DNA of 64,000 bases from Sphingobium lactosutens (GCF_013393185.1 NZ_QJQX01000080.1:112189-176188); one strand, 5' to 3'. Positions 22,665 to 32,380 are shown, counted from the stretch's first letter. Translations and numbers: made by a program. The notes: a model not told the origin generated them from the letters alone.

Positions 22665-25600
22665 CTATTCCGCAGCCAGCAACGCCTCCGCGCTGTGGAG
22701 ATTGACCGACACCAGCCGGCTGACGCCGCGCTCGACCATGGTGACGCCGAACAGCCGGTGCATGCGCGCCATGCTGACGGCATTGTGGGTGACGATCAGG
22801 TAGCGGGTGTTGGTCTGCGCCACCATCGCGTCGAGCAGGTCGCAGAAACGCTCGACATTAGCGTCGTCGAGCGGCGCGTCGACTTCGTCCAGCACGCAGA
22901 TCGGCGCGGGATTGGTCAGGAACAAACCGAAGATCAGCGCAACGGCGGTCAGCGCCTGTTCGCCGCCAGACAACAGGGTGAGTGCGGCCAGCTTCTTGCC
23001 GGGCGGCTGAGCCATGATTTCGAGGCCCGCCTCCAGCGGATCGTCGCTGTCGATCAGTTCCAGATGCGCCTGCCCGCCATTGAACAGGGTCGTGAAGAGG
23101 CGGCGGAAATGGCCGTCAACCGCCTCGAACGCGGCAAGCAATCTCTGCCTGCCTTCGCGGTTGAGGCTGCCGATCGAGCCGCGCAGTTGGTTGATAGCCT
23201 GCGTCAGTTCCGCGCTTTCGGAGCGGCTGGTCGCCTGGGTGGCTTCCAGCTCGTCCAGTTCCTGCGCGGCGACAAGGTTGACCGGGCCGATCCGCTCACG
23301 GTCGGCGACGAAACGGTCATGCTCGGCCTGTTCGGTCTGGGCCAGCCGCACGTCGGCGCTCGAAAAGCCCAGCTTTTCGGGCAGCACGGGGGGCGGGCAT
23401 TCGAAGCGCTCGCCCGACAGCCGGTTGGTTTCGATCCGGCGTTCGTCGGCGGCTTCGGCACGGGCGACGGCGGTGGCGCGGGATTCTCGAGCGGCGGCGA
23501 GCGTTTCGCCGGCCCCCGCGGAACGGGATTCGGCGGTGCGCAGCGCGGCTTCCGTTTCCTGTTCGGCGCGGCGGGCCTGATCGGCGGCATCGGTGAGCGC
23601 GCTGCCCCGATCGCTGAGGTCGGCAATCGCCCTAGCGAGGCTGTCGGGCTGCGCCTCGATCGTCGCGCGCTCGGTCGCGATATCCTCGCCGCGTGTGACC
23701 ATGGCGGCGATCCGCTTGGCCGCCTCGCCTGCGCGGTTGCGCCAGCCCTTGATCTCGGCATCGGCAGCGCCCTGCCGCTCGCGGTCGCTGGCCAGCGCGC
23801 GATCGGCCATGGCCTGATCGGCTTGAAGCTGGCTGACGGCGGCGCGCGCCTTCTCGCTCGCCTGGACGAGCGTCGCGACCTGCGCGCGCGTTTCCGCGCC
23901 ATCGGGCATGGCGGCGCGCGCGGATTCGGCGGTTCGATGCTCGGCCTGCGCCCCATCCCGGTCCTGCCGGGCTGCGGCCAGCCTTTCCTCGATCGCCTCG
24001 CGCCGGCCCGCCAGCCGTTCGAGCGCCGTCGTCGCTTCATCGGCGGCGCGGAGCGCGGTGCGCAGGCGCTGGTCGGCCTGCGACAAAGCGGTGCGACCGG
24101 TGGCCAGCGCCTGCGCGGCCGCCCGTTCGCGCGCCCTGGCTTCATCCTGCGCGGCAGCCGCGGTATCGACCTCGGCCTGCGCGGCGGGGCGCGTTGCGGC
24201 GATCGCCTCCAGCCGGTTGACGCGGATCAGCCGTTCGGCCGCTGCCGCGCCGCCTTCGGCCGCGACATAGCCATCCCAGCGGCGTAGCTGTCCGTCGAGG
24301 GTGACGAGCCGCTGGCCCACGGCGAGCGGCTGGCCCTCGTCATGCTCCGTGACGCCGATCTGCGCCAGGCGGCGGGCCAGTTCGGGCGGAGCGGTCACAT
24401 GGCCGGCGAGCGCGGTCGTTCCGGCGGGCAAGGGTGGATCGGCCGGCAAAGCCTCGGCCCCCGCCCAGCGGCGCTTGCCCTCGGCGCCGACCGGCGCTTC
24501 CAGATCGTCGCCCAGAGCCGCCGCGAGCGCGCGTTCATAGCCCGGCGCAGCCTTCAGCCGGTCGAGCGCGCGGGCCTTGTTGCCGGTGCCGCTGTCCACC
24601 GCGCGCTTGAGCGCGGCGGCCTCGCTGTCGAGCGCGGCGAGTGCGGCGCGGGCGGCGGCAAGTGCGGCCTCGCCGGCGGCGCGGGCCTCGGCGGCGGACT
24701 GGCGATCGGTGTCGGCGGACTGGATCGCGGCTTCGGCGGCATCGCGATCCGCCTTCGCCTTGTCCTGATCGGCCAGGGCCGTTGCGCGCTGCGCTTCCAG
24801 CGGGGTGGCGTCGGGCAGGGCGGCGGCTTCGGCGGTCAGGCGCGCCACCTCCCGCGCGGCCCGGTCGAGATGGCTGCGCGCGGCGGTCAGCGCGGCCTCG
24901 GCGACGCGCAGTTCGGCCTGCTCGGCCGCCTGCCTGGCCATCGCCCTGGCCAGATCCAGTTCGGCATCGCGCGCGCCCGCCTCGGCGGTGGCGATGCGGG
25001 CGGCGAAATCGGGGCGCAGCTTCTCCGTCTCGGCGATCCGCGCCTTGAGCGTGCCCGTCTCGGCGGTCAGGCGCGCGATCGCATCCGCCGCGTCATTGGC
25101 CAGCGTGCCTTCGCGCGCGCGATCCTCCTCCAGCCGCCCGGCCTGCTGGCTGAGGTCGGCGAGGCGACGGACGACCGATTCCCGCTCGGTGCGCAGGGCG
25201 GCGAGGCGATGACCCGCTTCATTGGCGGCGTCGCGGGCGGCCTGCGCGGCGGCGCGTCGGTCCGCCAGCGCTGCAACGGCCGCCTGGGCATGGGCTGCGG
25301 CGGCAAGCTGCCCCTCCTGCGCGGCGGCGACGGCGGCATCGGCTTGCTTCGCCTCGGCACGGGCGGCTTCGGCGCTGGCATTGGCCTCGCGCCAGCGGGC
25401 GAAGAGGGTGCGGCCCTCGGCAATGCGGATCTGTTCGGACAGGCGGATATAGCGTTCCGCCGCCTTGGCCTGCCGGCGCAGGGCATTGGCGCGCATGTCC
25501 ATGTCCGCCAATATCTCGTCCAGCCGGGCGAGGTTGGTTTCGGCGGCGCGCAGCTTCTGCTCGGCATCCTTGCGCCGGACATGGAGGCCGGCGATCCCCG

Positions 25601-26108
25601 CCGCCTCTTCCAGCATGGCGCGGCGTTCCTGCGGGCGCGCGGCGATGACGGCGGCGATCCGGCCCTGGCTGACCAGCGCAGGGCTGTGCGGGCCGGTGGC
25701 GGCATCGGCGAAGATCAGCGCGACATCCTTGGCGCGCACGTCCCGGCCGTTCGCGCGATAGGCGCTGCCCGCGCCGCGCTCGATCCGGCGGGTGACTTCC
25801 AGTTCGCCGTCGGCGCCGATATCGACCGCGCTGAACAATTCGCCCTGCTCCTGGACGGTGAGCAGCGATACTTCGGCGAAATCGCGCTGCGGGCGCGTAG
25901 CGGTGCCGGCAAAGATCACATCCTCCATGCCGCCGCCGCGCATGGACTTGGCGCTGGATTCGCCCATGACCCAGCGAATGGCCTCCAGCAGGTTGGATTT
26001 GCCGCAGCCATTGGGACCGACGATGCCGGTCAGGCCCGGCTCGATCCGCAGCTCCGTCGCGTCGACGAAGCTCTTGAAGCCGGAGAGCTTGAGCCGCTTT
26101 ATCTGCAC
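22665..26108 (-). CDS. smc: Chromosome segregation protein SMC
   Basis: 1147 residues. The N-terminal ATPase half carries Walker A GPNGCGKSN at residues 31-39, and the C-terminal half has the signature LLSGGEQALTAVALIFG and Walker B ICVLDEVDAPLDDANV. Between them are two long Ala/Glu/Arg-rich coiled coils (about 170-490 and 650-930) and a hinge at about 500-640 (ERALAAALGDDLEAPVGAEG, VTLDGQLRRWDGYVAAEGG). SMC with ScpAB condenses and organises the chromosome after replication. It is the last gene of an operon with DUF721 and two DsbA-like genes, the usual alphaproteobacterial context. Confidence 0.97.
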   Translation of the reverse strand: MQIKRLKLSGFKSFVDATELRIEPGLTGIVGPNGCGKSNLLEAIRWVMGESSAKSMRGGGMEDVIFAGTATRPQRDFAEVSLLTVQEQGELFSAVDIGADGELEVTRRIERGAGSAYRANGRDVRAKDVALIFADAATGPHSPALVSQGRIAAVIAARPQERRAMLEEAAGIAGLHVRRKDAEQKLRAAETNLARLDEILADMDMRANALRRQAKAAERYIRLSEQIRIAEGRTLFARWREANASAEAARAEAKQADAAVAAAQEGQLAAAAHAQAAVAALADRRAAAQAARDAANEAGHRLAALRTERESVVRRLADLSQQAGRLEEDRAREGTLANDAADAIARLTAETGTLKARIAETEKLRPDFAARIATAEAGARDAELDLARAMARQAAEQAELRVAEAALTAARSHLDRAAREVARLTAEAAALPDATPLEAQRATALADQDKAKADRDAAEAAIQSADTDRQSAAEARAAGEAALAAARAALAALDSEAAALKRAVDSGTGNKARALDRLKAAPGYERALAAALGDDLEAPVGAEGKRRWAGAEALPADPPLPAGTTALAGHVTAPPELARRLAQIGVTEHDEGQPLAVGQRLVTLDGQLRRWDGYVAAEGGAAAAERLIRVNRLEAIAATRPAAQAEVDTAAAAQDEARARERAAAQALATGRTALSQADQRLRTALRAADEATTALERLAGRREAIEERLAAARQDRDGAQAEHRTAESARAAMPDGAETRAQVATLVQASEKARAAVSQLQADQAMADRALASDRERQGAADAEIKGWRNRAGEAAKRIAAMVTRGEDIATERATIEAQPDSLARAIADLSDRGSALTDAADQARRAEQETEAALRTAESRSAGAGETLAAARESRATAVARAEAADERRIETNRLSGERFECPPPVLPEKLGFSSADVRLAQTEQAEHDRFVADRERIGPVNLVAAQELDELEATQATSRSESAELTQAINQLRGSIGSLNREGRQRLLAAFEAVDGHFRRLFTTLFNGGQAHLELIDSDDPLEAGLEIMAQPPGKKLAALTLLSGGEQALTAVALIFGLFLTNPAPICVLDEVDAPLDDANVERFCDLLDAMVAQTNTRYLIVTHNAVSMARMHRLFGVTMVERGVSRLVSVNLHSAEALLAAE

Positions 26109-26182
26109 GGGAGCAGGCCGGGACGGCAGGCCGCCCCGGTTTCCCTATGCGTAAGCGCCTCTATCCGCCCCCCGCGCGCCAA

Positions 26183-26914
26183 TCAGATCCCTGCGTCCTT
26201 GAGCTTGGGCTGGAGCGAGGCCCAGTTGGCGACATTGTCGACCAGCACGCCGTTGATCAGGAAGCTGGGCGTACCCTGAATCTGATACTGGCTGGTCGCT
26301 GCCTCGACGCCCTTGGCCAGCTTTTCCGCCATCTTCGTGTCGGCCAGGCACTGCTTGGCCTGATCCGCCGAAACGCCGCGCTGCTGGGCATATTCGATCA
26401 GGCCGGCAACCTGTGCGATCGCGGCGGGGCGCTGGGCCGGCGGAAGCTGTTCGACGGTCTTGAAGGCGGCTTCCTGGCCCTGCACCTTCTCGAACATCGC
26501 CGACTGGTTGGCGAAAAACTGTTCCGACAGCGGATAGTAGACATCCTTGCCACCGCAGCGCGCGAGCAGGGCGGTGGTCAGGTCGATCGGATCGCGCAGG
26601 AAGGTGCGGAATTCGAAGCTCATCTTGCCGGTGTCGACGATCTTCTTGATCTCCTCCGACGCCTCGGCCGAGAAATCCTTGCAGTGGCTGCAGGTGTAGG
26701 ACCCATATTCCACCAGTTTCAGCTTCGCATTGGGGTTGCCCATCACAAAATAGCCCTCGGGCGTTTCGTCGATGGTTTCCGACCAGCTGGTGCCGGCGGG
26801 CGCGGCGACGGCGGCGATCGGCTCGCCGGTCGGCTTGGCGCCTTCCTCATTCTTGCCGCAGGCGGCGAGGGTCAGGCTGAGGGCGATGAGGGCAATACCG
26901 GAAAGGGCTTTCAC
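26183..26914 (-). CDS. DsbA-like thioredoxin-fold lipoprotein
   Basis: 243 residues from GTG 26914; a TTG at 26923 is the alternative, with GGAG only 2 bases before it. The GTG start gives a clean lipoprotein signal (ALSGIALIALSLTLAAC, Cys19). The active-site CSHC is at residues 75-78 in VEYGSYTCSHCKDF. The fold continues with a helical insert (LIEYAQQRGVSADQAKQCL) and the cis-Pro strand QGTPSFLINGVLVDN. It should introduce or shuffle disulphides in the periplasm. It sits 74 bases before smc and 45 bases after the second DsbA-like gene. Confidence 0.9.
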   Translation of the reverse strand: MKALSGIALIALSLTLAACGKNEEGAKPTGEPIAAVAAPAGTSWSETIDETPEGYFVMGNPNAKLKLVEYGSYTCSHCKDFSAEASEEIKKIVDTGKMSFEFRTFLRDPIDLTTALLARCGGKDVYYPLSEQFFANQSAMFEKVQGQEAAFKTVEQLPPAQRPAAIAQVAGLIEYAQQRGVSADQAKQCLADTKMAEKLAKGVEAATSQYQIQGTPSFLINGVLVDNVANWASLQPKLKDAGI

Positions 26915-26959
26915 GACGGGCAAGGCTCCGATGATATACTATATGGATGCGGGTTTAGA

Positions 26960-27628
26960 TCAGCGGGCGGCAGGGGGCAATGCGGCCTGCAGGATCGCCC
27001 AGGTCGATCCCTCGACCTTCGTGCCGTTGACCACGAATGCCGGCGTGCCGGTGATCTTCACCTTGTTCCACGCTTCGTCGGTCATCGCCAGTATCTGCTT
27101 CATCGACTGCGGATTGGCGACGCAGGCGTCGAGCTGCGCGTTGGAGAAGCCGCGCTTGTTCATCAGCGCATAAAGGCCGGTCTTCTGCCCGATATCCTTC
27201 ATCGCGGGAATCTGGTCGGTCGGCTTGGTGGCGTCGCGATCATAGGTTTCGAGCTGTTCCATCCAGGCGGTCTGGTTGGCGAACAGCGCCTCATGATTGC
27301 CCATGAAGCGGGCGGGACCGCCGCAGCGCGCGAGCAGGGCGGCGGTCAGGTCATATTTGTCGCGCACGGCATTGCGCACCTCGACGCTGACCTTGCCGCC
27401 CTTCACATATTGGGTCTTGAGCGGGGCGCTCGCCTCGCCGACGAAATGGGCGCAGTGCGAACAGGTGTAGCTCACATATTCGACCAGCTTGGTCGATGCG
27501 GCCGGATTGCCCATATAATGGCCACCGATCGGCGACAGGACCACGCGGTTTACCCAGTTGACGGCAGGCGCCGCGACCAGGGCAGCGGGAATAGCGAGCA
27601 GGGCGAGCGACAGCAGCGATTTTTTCAT
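26960..27628 (-). CDS. DsbA-like periplasmic thiol oxidoreductase
   Basis: 222 residues with a cleavable signal MKKSLLSLALLAIPAALVAAPA and CSHC at residues 56-59 in VEYVSYTCSHCAHF. The cis-Pro strand is ITGTPAFVVNGTKVEG. It is a paralogue of the adjacent lipoprotein: both share the pattern xGNPxAxxKLVEYxSYTCSHC and ALLARCGG, so a tandem duplication with divergence is likely. Here the protein is soluble, the neighbour membrane-anchored. Likely role: disulphide formation in envelope proteins. Confidence 0.9.
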   Translation of the reverse strand: MKKSLLSLALLAIPAALVAAPAVNWVNRVVLSPIGGHYMGNPAASTKLVEYVSYTCSHCAHFVGEASAPLKTQYVKGGKVSVEVRNAVRDKYDLTAALLARCGGPARFMGNHEALFANQTAWMEQLETYDRDATKPTDQIPAMKDIGQKTGLYALMNKRGFSNAQLDACVANPQSMKQILAMTDEAWNKVKITGTPAFVVNGTKVEGSTWAILQAALPPAAR

Positions 27629-27669
27629 GGGGCAGGTCCGTAGGTGAAGCTGGCTGAACGACAGCCTAA

Positions 27670-28212
27670 TCAGTTTATTTTCGGCAGGCCATTGCTGTTG
27701 GCAAGACCCTGCGCCAGCGATTCGAGCACGGCGCGCAATTCCGGGTCGCCAATATCGCGCAGCGAATCGCCCAGCTCGACCGGAATCGGCTTCAGGTTAC
27801 GGGGCGGCGGGCGGCGCTCGGCGGTGGCGGGCGATATCTCGCCCTGGCGCATCGCCACCTTGGCGACGGCGGCATAGCCGAAGAAGCGGTTCACCCGTTC
27901 GATGATGTCGGGCAGCACATGCTGGACCATCGGCGCATGGCCGCTCATCACCGTCAGCTGGAGCGTGCCGCCGGCCTTCTGCCCCACCGGGAAGCGGATC
28001 GATTCGGGTGCGGAAATGCCGGCATAATGCGGGCCGACGATTTCCGCCCAGCGCGTCACGATGCTCGACTGGACGAAGCCGAACTTGCGGAAGGCGGCGC
28101 GGCCGATGTCCGGCATCAGGTCGGAAATCCGGCGCGGTGCGCCGATGCGTGGCCGTTCTTCGGCAGAGGCCTTGCGACTCTTATATTTCGGGGGGACCGG
28201 GCGTTCCGTCAT
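27670..28212 (-). CDS. DUF721 (DciA-like) protein
   Basis: 180 residues from ATG 28212. The DUF721 core is at about 30-110: ISDLMPDIGRAAFRKFGF, then SSIVTRWAEIVGPHYAGISAPE and LQLTVMSGHAPMVQHVLPDIIERVNRFFG. In bacteria lacking DnaC, DUF721/DciA proteins assist loading of the DnaB replicative helicase; this alphaproteobacterial version has a basic N terminus (PPKYKSRKASAEERPR) compatible with DNA binding. It is the first gene of the dsbA-dsbA-smc operon and divergent from mutY over 26 bases, so promoters must be compact. Confidence 0.85.
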   Translation of the reverse strand: MTERPVPPKYKSRKASAEERPRIGAPRRISDLMPDIGRAAFRKFGFVQSSIVTRWAEIVGPHYAGISAPESIRFPVGQKAGGTLQLTVMSGHAPMVQHVLPDIIERVNRFFGYAAVAKVAMRQGEISPATAERRPPPRNLKPIPVELGDSLRDIGDPELRAVLESLAQGLANSNGLPKIN

Positions 28213-28238
28213 GGCCCACTTAATGGCATAGGGCCGCC

Positions 28239-29300
28239 ATGCGCGTCGAGGGTAGAGACAGAAAAATCGCGAGCGATCTGCTGGCCCATTATGACGTCCA
28301 TGCGCGCCGCCTGCCATGGCGCTCGCCGCCGGGGGCCAATGCGGCCGATCCCTATCGGGTCTGGCTGTCGGAAGTCATGTTGCAGCAGACGACCGTGGCG
28401 GCGGTCGGCCCCTATTTCGCGAAATTCACCGAGCGCTGGCCAAGCGTCGAACATCTGGCGGCGAGCGAGGATGCCGACCTGATGGCCGCCTGGGCGGGGC
28501 TGGGTTACTATGCCCGTGCCCGCAATCTGCTCGCCTGCGCGCGGGCGGTGGTGCGCGATCATGACGGGCGCTTCCCCGATACCGAGGATGGGCTGCGCGC
28601 GCTGCCGGGGGTAGGCGCCTATACCGCCGCTGCCGTCGCCGCCATCGCCTTCGGCCGGCGGGCGGTGGTGGTCGACGCCAATGTCGAGCGGGTGGTGGCG
28701 CGGCTCTTCGCGATCGACACGCCGCTGCCGGCCGCCCGGACAGAGATCCGCGCCATGGCCGACCGGATCACGCCCGAAGCGCGCGCCGGCGACTTCGCCC
28801 AGGCGATGATGGATCTGGGCGCGACCATATGCACGTCGCGCAATCCCGCCTGCGGCATCTGCCCCTTGCGGCAGGGTTGCGCCGCGGTCCTGACCGCCGA
28901 TCCCGCTGCCTTCCCGGTCAAGGCGGCGAAGAAGGCGAAGTCGCATCGGCTTGGCCACGGCTGGTGGATCGAGCGCGACGGCCATGTCTGGCTGATCCGC
29001 CGTCCCGACAAGGGATTGCTGGGCGGCATGCGGGCGCTGCCCAGTTCCGATTGGAGCGCTACGCCCGACGCCACGCCGCCTGTTGCCGCGCTCTGGACGA
29101 CGGTCGATGAGCCGGTGGCGCATGTCTTTACCCATTTCTCGCTGGCGCTGACGATGCACCATACCCATGTGGGGCAGGACGTGACGCCGGAAGGCGAGGG
29201 CGAATGGTGGCCGATCGCGCGGATCGGCGAGGCGGGGTTGCCGACCCTGTTCGCCCGCGCGGCCGAAGCAGTGAGGAAGGACAAGGATGCACGGGACTGA
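28239..29300 (+). CDS. mutY: A/G-specific adenine DNA glycosylase
   Basis: 353 residues. It removes adenine mispaired with 8-oxoguanine. Visible features are LPWRSPPGANAADPYRVWLSEVMLQQTTV near the N terminus, the helix-hairpin-helix LPGVGAYTAAAVAAIAFG (about residue 121-138), the catalytic Asp in VVVDANVERVVARL, and the 4Fe-4S cluster C-x6-C-x2-C-x5-C (CTSRNPACGICPLRQGC, about 197-213). The C-terminal NUDIX-like domain that recognises 8-oxoG runs from about 235. It overlaps nudC by 14 bases. Confidence 0.96.
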   Translation: MRVEGRDRKIASDLLAHYDVHARRLPWRSPPGANAADPYRVWLSEVMLQQTTVAAVGPYFAKFTERWPSVEHLAASEDADLMAAWAGLGYYARARNLLACARAVVRDHDGRFPDTEDGLRALPGVGAYTAAAVAAIAFGRRAVVVDANVERVVARLFAIDTPLPAARTEIRAMADRITPEARAGDFAQAMMDLGATICTSRNPACGICPLRQGCAAVLTADPAAFPVKAAKKAKSHRLGHGWWIERDGHVWLIRRPDKGLLGGMRALPSSDWSATPDATPPVAALWTTVDEPVAHVFTHFSLALTMHHTHVGQDVTPEGEGEWWPIARIGEAGLPTLFARAAEAVRKDKDARD

Positions 29301-30204
29301 GATGCGCACGGGAACGCCGCCGGGTTTCGTCGGCGGCACGCTCGACCGGGTCGACCATATCCGCACCAGTCCGCTACTGTTGGTGGAGACATTCGCCAAT
29401 CCCGCTGCGCGACTGCTGGTGCTGGACGGGCTGGAGCCGGTCGAGGCGGACGGGCATCTGGTGCTGGAGTCGCTGGCACGCGACGCCCTGGTCGAGGATC
29501 ATGTGCTGCTCGGCATCGACACGCAGGAACGGCCGATCTTCGCCCGACTGGTCGTCGATCTTGGCCCCAATCTGGTGCCGACGCCGCGCAGCCGCGCCAT
29601 CGCTGATCTGATTCCGGCCGAGGAGGTCGCGCTTTACGGCACCGCGCGCAGTCTGGTCCACTGGCATGCACGCCATCGTTTCTGCTCGGTGTGCGGAGCC
29701 AGCACTGAGCCGGTCAAGGCGGGCTGGGCGCGCAAATGCAGCGATTGCGCCGCCGAGCATTTCCCGCGCACCGATCCGGTCGCTATCATGCTGGCGGAGC
29801 ATCAGGGTCGCGTGCTGCTGGGTCGTCAGCATAGCTGGCCGCCCGGCCGCTATTCGGCGCTGGCCGGCTTCATCGAGCCGGGCGAGACGATCGAGGAGGC
29901 GGTGGCGCGCGAGTTGTATGAGGAAGCGGGCGTCCGCGTCCATGATGTGCGCTATGTCATGAGCCAGCCCTGGCCCTTTCCTTCCTCGCTCATGATCGCC
30001 TGTGTCGCGCAGGCGCAGGATGATGCGCTGACGCTCGATCCGACCGAGATAGAGGATGCCTTCTGGTGCGATGCCGATGGCGTTCGAGCGGCGCTGGCGG
30101 GCGATCCCGACGCGCCCTTCCTCGCGCCGCCGCCCATGGCTGTCGCCTGGCATCTGCTCGACCGCTGGCTCGCGACGGTTGTTCCAGCCGAAGCAAGCGC
30201 GTAA
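29287..30204 (+). CDS. nudC: NAD(+) diphosphatase (NUDIX)
   Basis: 305 residues. ATG 29287 is preferred because AGGAAGG lies just upstream; it overlaps mutY. Domain order: N-terminal domain (1-125), zinc ribbon with four Cys (FCSVCGAS...RKCSDCAAEHFP, about 134-158), then NUDIX domain with the box GFIEPGETIEEAVARELYEEAG (about 196-217). The diagnostic SQPWPFPSS follows at about 230-238. The enzyme hydrolyses NADH/NAD+ and may remove NAD caps from RNA 5' ends. Cytoplasmic. Confidence 0.95.
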   Translation: MHGTEMRTGTPPGFVGGTLDRVDHIRTSPLLLVETFANPAARLLVLDGLEPVEADGHLVLESLARDALVEDHVLLGIDTQERPIFARLVVDLGPNLVPTPRSRAIADLIPAEEVALYGTARSLVHWHARHRFCSVCGASTEPVKAGWARKCSDCAAEHFPRTDPVAIMLAEHQGRVLLGRQHSWPPGRYSALAGFIEPGETIEEAVARELYEEAGVRVHDVRYVMSQPWPFPSSLMIACVAQAQDDALTLDPTEIEDAFWCDADGVRAALAGDPDAPFLAPPPMAVAWHLLDRWLATVVPAEASA

Positions 30205-30249
30205 GGCCATGTCCCTTCCTTTCTTATATTCAAGGACTATCTCCGCTCC

Positions 30250-31596
30250 ATGCTCAGCCTAGAAGAAGCCCAGTCGCGCGCGCAGGATCTGGTGAGCGCA
30301 GCGCGCCAGGCAGGTGCGGATGCGGCCGACGCCATCTATGCCTGCAACGCGTCGACCAATGTGTCGGTGCGTCTGGGCGCGCTGGAGGATGTCGAGCGGT
30401 CCGAGGGCGAGGAAATCGGCCTGCGGGTCTTCGTCGGCCAGCGTTCCGCCAGCATTTCCGCGTCGGACATGAATCCGGCGACGCTGGAGACTCTGGTCGA
30501 ACGCTGCATCGCCATGGCGCGCGAGGCGCCGGAAGATCCCTATGCGGGCCTCGCGCCGGAGGATCGGCTGCTCAGGAAGCGTCCGCCCTCGCTTGACCTC
30601 ACCGACGAGGAAGAGCCGGAACCGGCCGCCCTGCGCGAACGCGCGCTGATCGCCGAGGAAGCCGCGCGCGGCGTGCCGGGCATCACCAACAGCGAGGGTG
30701 GCGGCGCGGCGAGCGGCCGCAGCCAGGTTGCGCTCGCGACCAGCCATGGCTTTGCCGGCGCCTATGCCGGAACCAGCCATTCGACCTGGGCCAGCGTGCT
30801 GGCCGGCGCGGGCGCGGACATGCAGCGCGACCATGCCAGCCACAGCGTCCGCCATCTGGAAGATCTGGACGATGCCGAGGCGATCGGCATCCGCGCCGGC
30901 CAGCGCGCGGTCGCCCGGCTCAATCCGGTGAAGGTCGAAAGCGGCATCATGCCGGTGATCTTCGATCCGCGCATCGGCTCCAGCATGATGGGCCATCTGA
31001 TCGGCGGCATGGTCGGTCCGGCGATCGCCCGTCGGTCGAGCTTCCTGCTCGACATGCTGGGCCAGGCGATCTTCGATTCCGGCGTTACGATCATCGACGA
31101 TCCGCTGCTGCAGCGCGGCCTGCGCTCGCGCCCCTTCGACGGCGAGGGGCTGCCGGTCGAGCGGCGCGCGCTGATCGACAAGGGCGTGCTGACAGGCTGG
31201 TTGATGGACAGCGCCTCGGCGCGGCAGCTGGGCCTCGAACCCACCGGCCATGCCAGCCGCGGCGGCGCGGGTGCGCCGGGGGCCAGCGTGACCAATGTCC
31301 ATATGGAAGCGGGCAGCGTGTCGCCCGGCGATCTGATGGCGGACGTCAAGCGCGGCCTCTACGTCACCGAACTGATCGGCATGGGCGTCAACGGCGTCAC
31401 TGGCGATTACAGCCGGGGGGCGGCCGGCTTCCTGATCGAAAATGGTGCGGTGGCCCATGCCGTGTCGGAAATCACCATCGCCGGCAATCTCAAGGACATG
31501 TTCCGGGCGCTGGTGCCGGCCAACGACCTCCAGTTCCGCTACGCCATGAACGTGCCGACGCTGCGCATCGACGGGATGACCGTTGCCGGAGGCTGA
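30250..31596 (+). CDS. pmbA: TldD/PmbA family metalloprotease component
   Basis: 448 residues, the usual PmbA length. Recognised from the N-terminal EEAQSRAQDLVSAARQAGADAADA, the central EIGLRVFVGQRSASISASD, the GTSHSTWASVLAGAGADMQRD segment, and the C-terminal VNGVTGDYSRGAAGFLIENG. TldD-PmbA heterodimers degrade peptides inside a sealed cavity and mature microcins; the metal is bound by TldD, which is not encoded here. Unfolded peptides probably are its general substrates. It overlaps the next gene by 14 bases. Confidence 0.93.
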   Translation: MLSLEEAQSRAQDLVSAARQAGADAADAIYACNASTNVSVRLGALEDVERSEGEEIGLRVFVGQRSASISASDMNPATLETLVERCIAMAREAPEDPYAGLAPEDRLLRKRPPSLDLTDEEEPEPAALRERALIAEEAARGVPGITNSEGGGAASGRSQVALATSHGFAGAYAGTSHSTWASVLAGAGADMQRDHASHSVRHLEDLDDAEAIGIRAGQRAVARLNPVKVESGIMPVIFDPRIGSSMMGHLIGGMVGPAIARRSSFLLDMLGQAIFDSGVTIIDDPLLQRGLRSRPFDGEGLPVERRALIDKGVLTGWLMDSASARQLGLEPTGHASRGGAGAPGASVTNVHMEAGSVSPGDLMADVKRGLYVTELIGMGVNGVTGDYSRGAAGFLIENGAVAHAVSEITIAGNLKDMFRALVPANDLQFRYAMNVPTLRIDGMTVAGG

Positions 31597-32380
31597 TCCC
31601 CATTTACGCGCGGTCGTGTCCGCCGTGGCGGACGCGGCCGATCATGCGCTGACCCTCTGGGCCAATGGCGACACCCGCGTGCGCCAGTGGGAGAAGGTGC
31701 CCGGTCATCCGGTGTGCGAGGCGGACCTGGCGGTCGACGCCATGCTCCGCCAGCGGCTGGCGACGATCGATCCCGAAGCCGGTTGGCTGTCGGAGGAGAC
31801 GGCTGACACGGTGCATCGTTTGGGGGTCTCGCGCGTCTGGGTGGTCGATCCGATCGACGGCACGCGCGACTATCTGCGCGGCCGGCCCGGCTGGTCGGTA
31901 TCGGTGGCGCTGGTCGAGGATGGCGCGGTCAGGCTCGGCATATTGGCCGCGCCCGCACGCAACGAATTGTGGATCGCGCAGGCGGGGCGAGGAGCGACCC
32001 GCAACGGCGTCACTCTGCGCGCGGGATCGCGCACGGAACTGCCCGGCGCACGCGTCCCGGCCGACCAGCTGCCGCGTGTCGATCGCGATCTGACGGTGGT
32101 GGAAAAGCCCAACAGCATCGCGTTGCGCATGGCGATGGTGGCGGCCGACGAAGCCGATCTGGTCGCCACGGTCCGCTGGGGCAATGAGTGGGACGTCGCT
32201 GCGGCGGCATTGATCTGCACCGAAGCGGGCGCATCCGTCTCGGATGCCTTGGGCGATCCGCTGCTCTTCAACCGGCCGCAGCCTACGGCTTTCGGCCTGC
32301 TCTGTTCCGCGCCCGGTATCCATGCCGCCGCGCTGGAACGACTGACCCCGCGTGCCAAAGAGATTCTCGGCTGCGATTAA
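31583..32380 (+). CDS. Inositol monophosphatase / bisphosphate nucleotidase (CysQ-like) family protein
   Basis: 265 residues if started at TTG 31583, overlapping pmbA; GTG 31616 is an alternative, as no strong ribosome site decides. The metal motifs are present: LSEET at about 70-74 supplies the Glu, WVVDPIDGTRDY (about 90-101) and GNEWDVAAAALICTEAGA (about 200-217). Members remove a phosphate from inositol phosphates or 3'-phosphoadenosine 5'-phosphate; the choice between them cannot be made from sequence alone. Mg-dependent and cytoplasmic. Its stop overlaps the stop of the convergent SGNH hydrolase gene. Confidence 0.88.
   Translation: MPEADPHLRAVVSAVADAADHALTLWANGDTRVRQWEKVPGHPVCEADLAVDAMLRQRLATIDPEAGWLSEETADTVHRLGVSRVWVVDPIDGTRDYLRGRPGWSVSVALVEDGAVRLGILAAPARNELWIAQAGRGATRNGVTLRAGSRTELPGARVPADQLPRVDRDLTVVEKPNSIALRMAMVAADEADLVATVRWGNEWDVAAAALICTEAGASVSDALGDPLLFNRPQPTAFGLLCSAPGIHAAALERLTPRAKEILGCD

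Noticed and set aside
22695..26279. Long plus-strand frames of 530 and 645 codons across smc
   Set aside because: Gly/Arg/Gln-rich shadows of the Ala/Glu-rich coiled coil of SMC.
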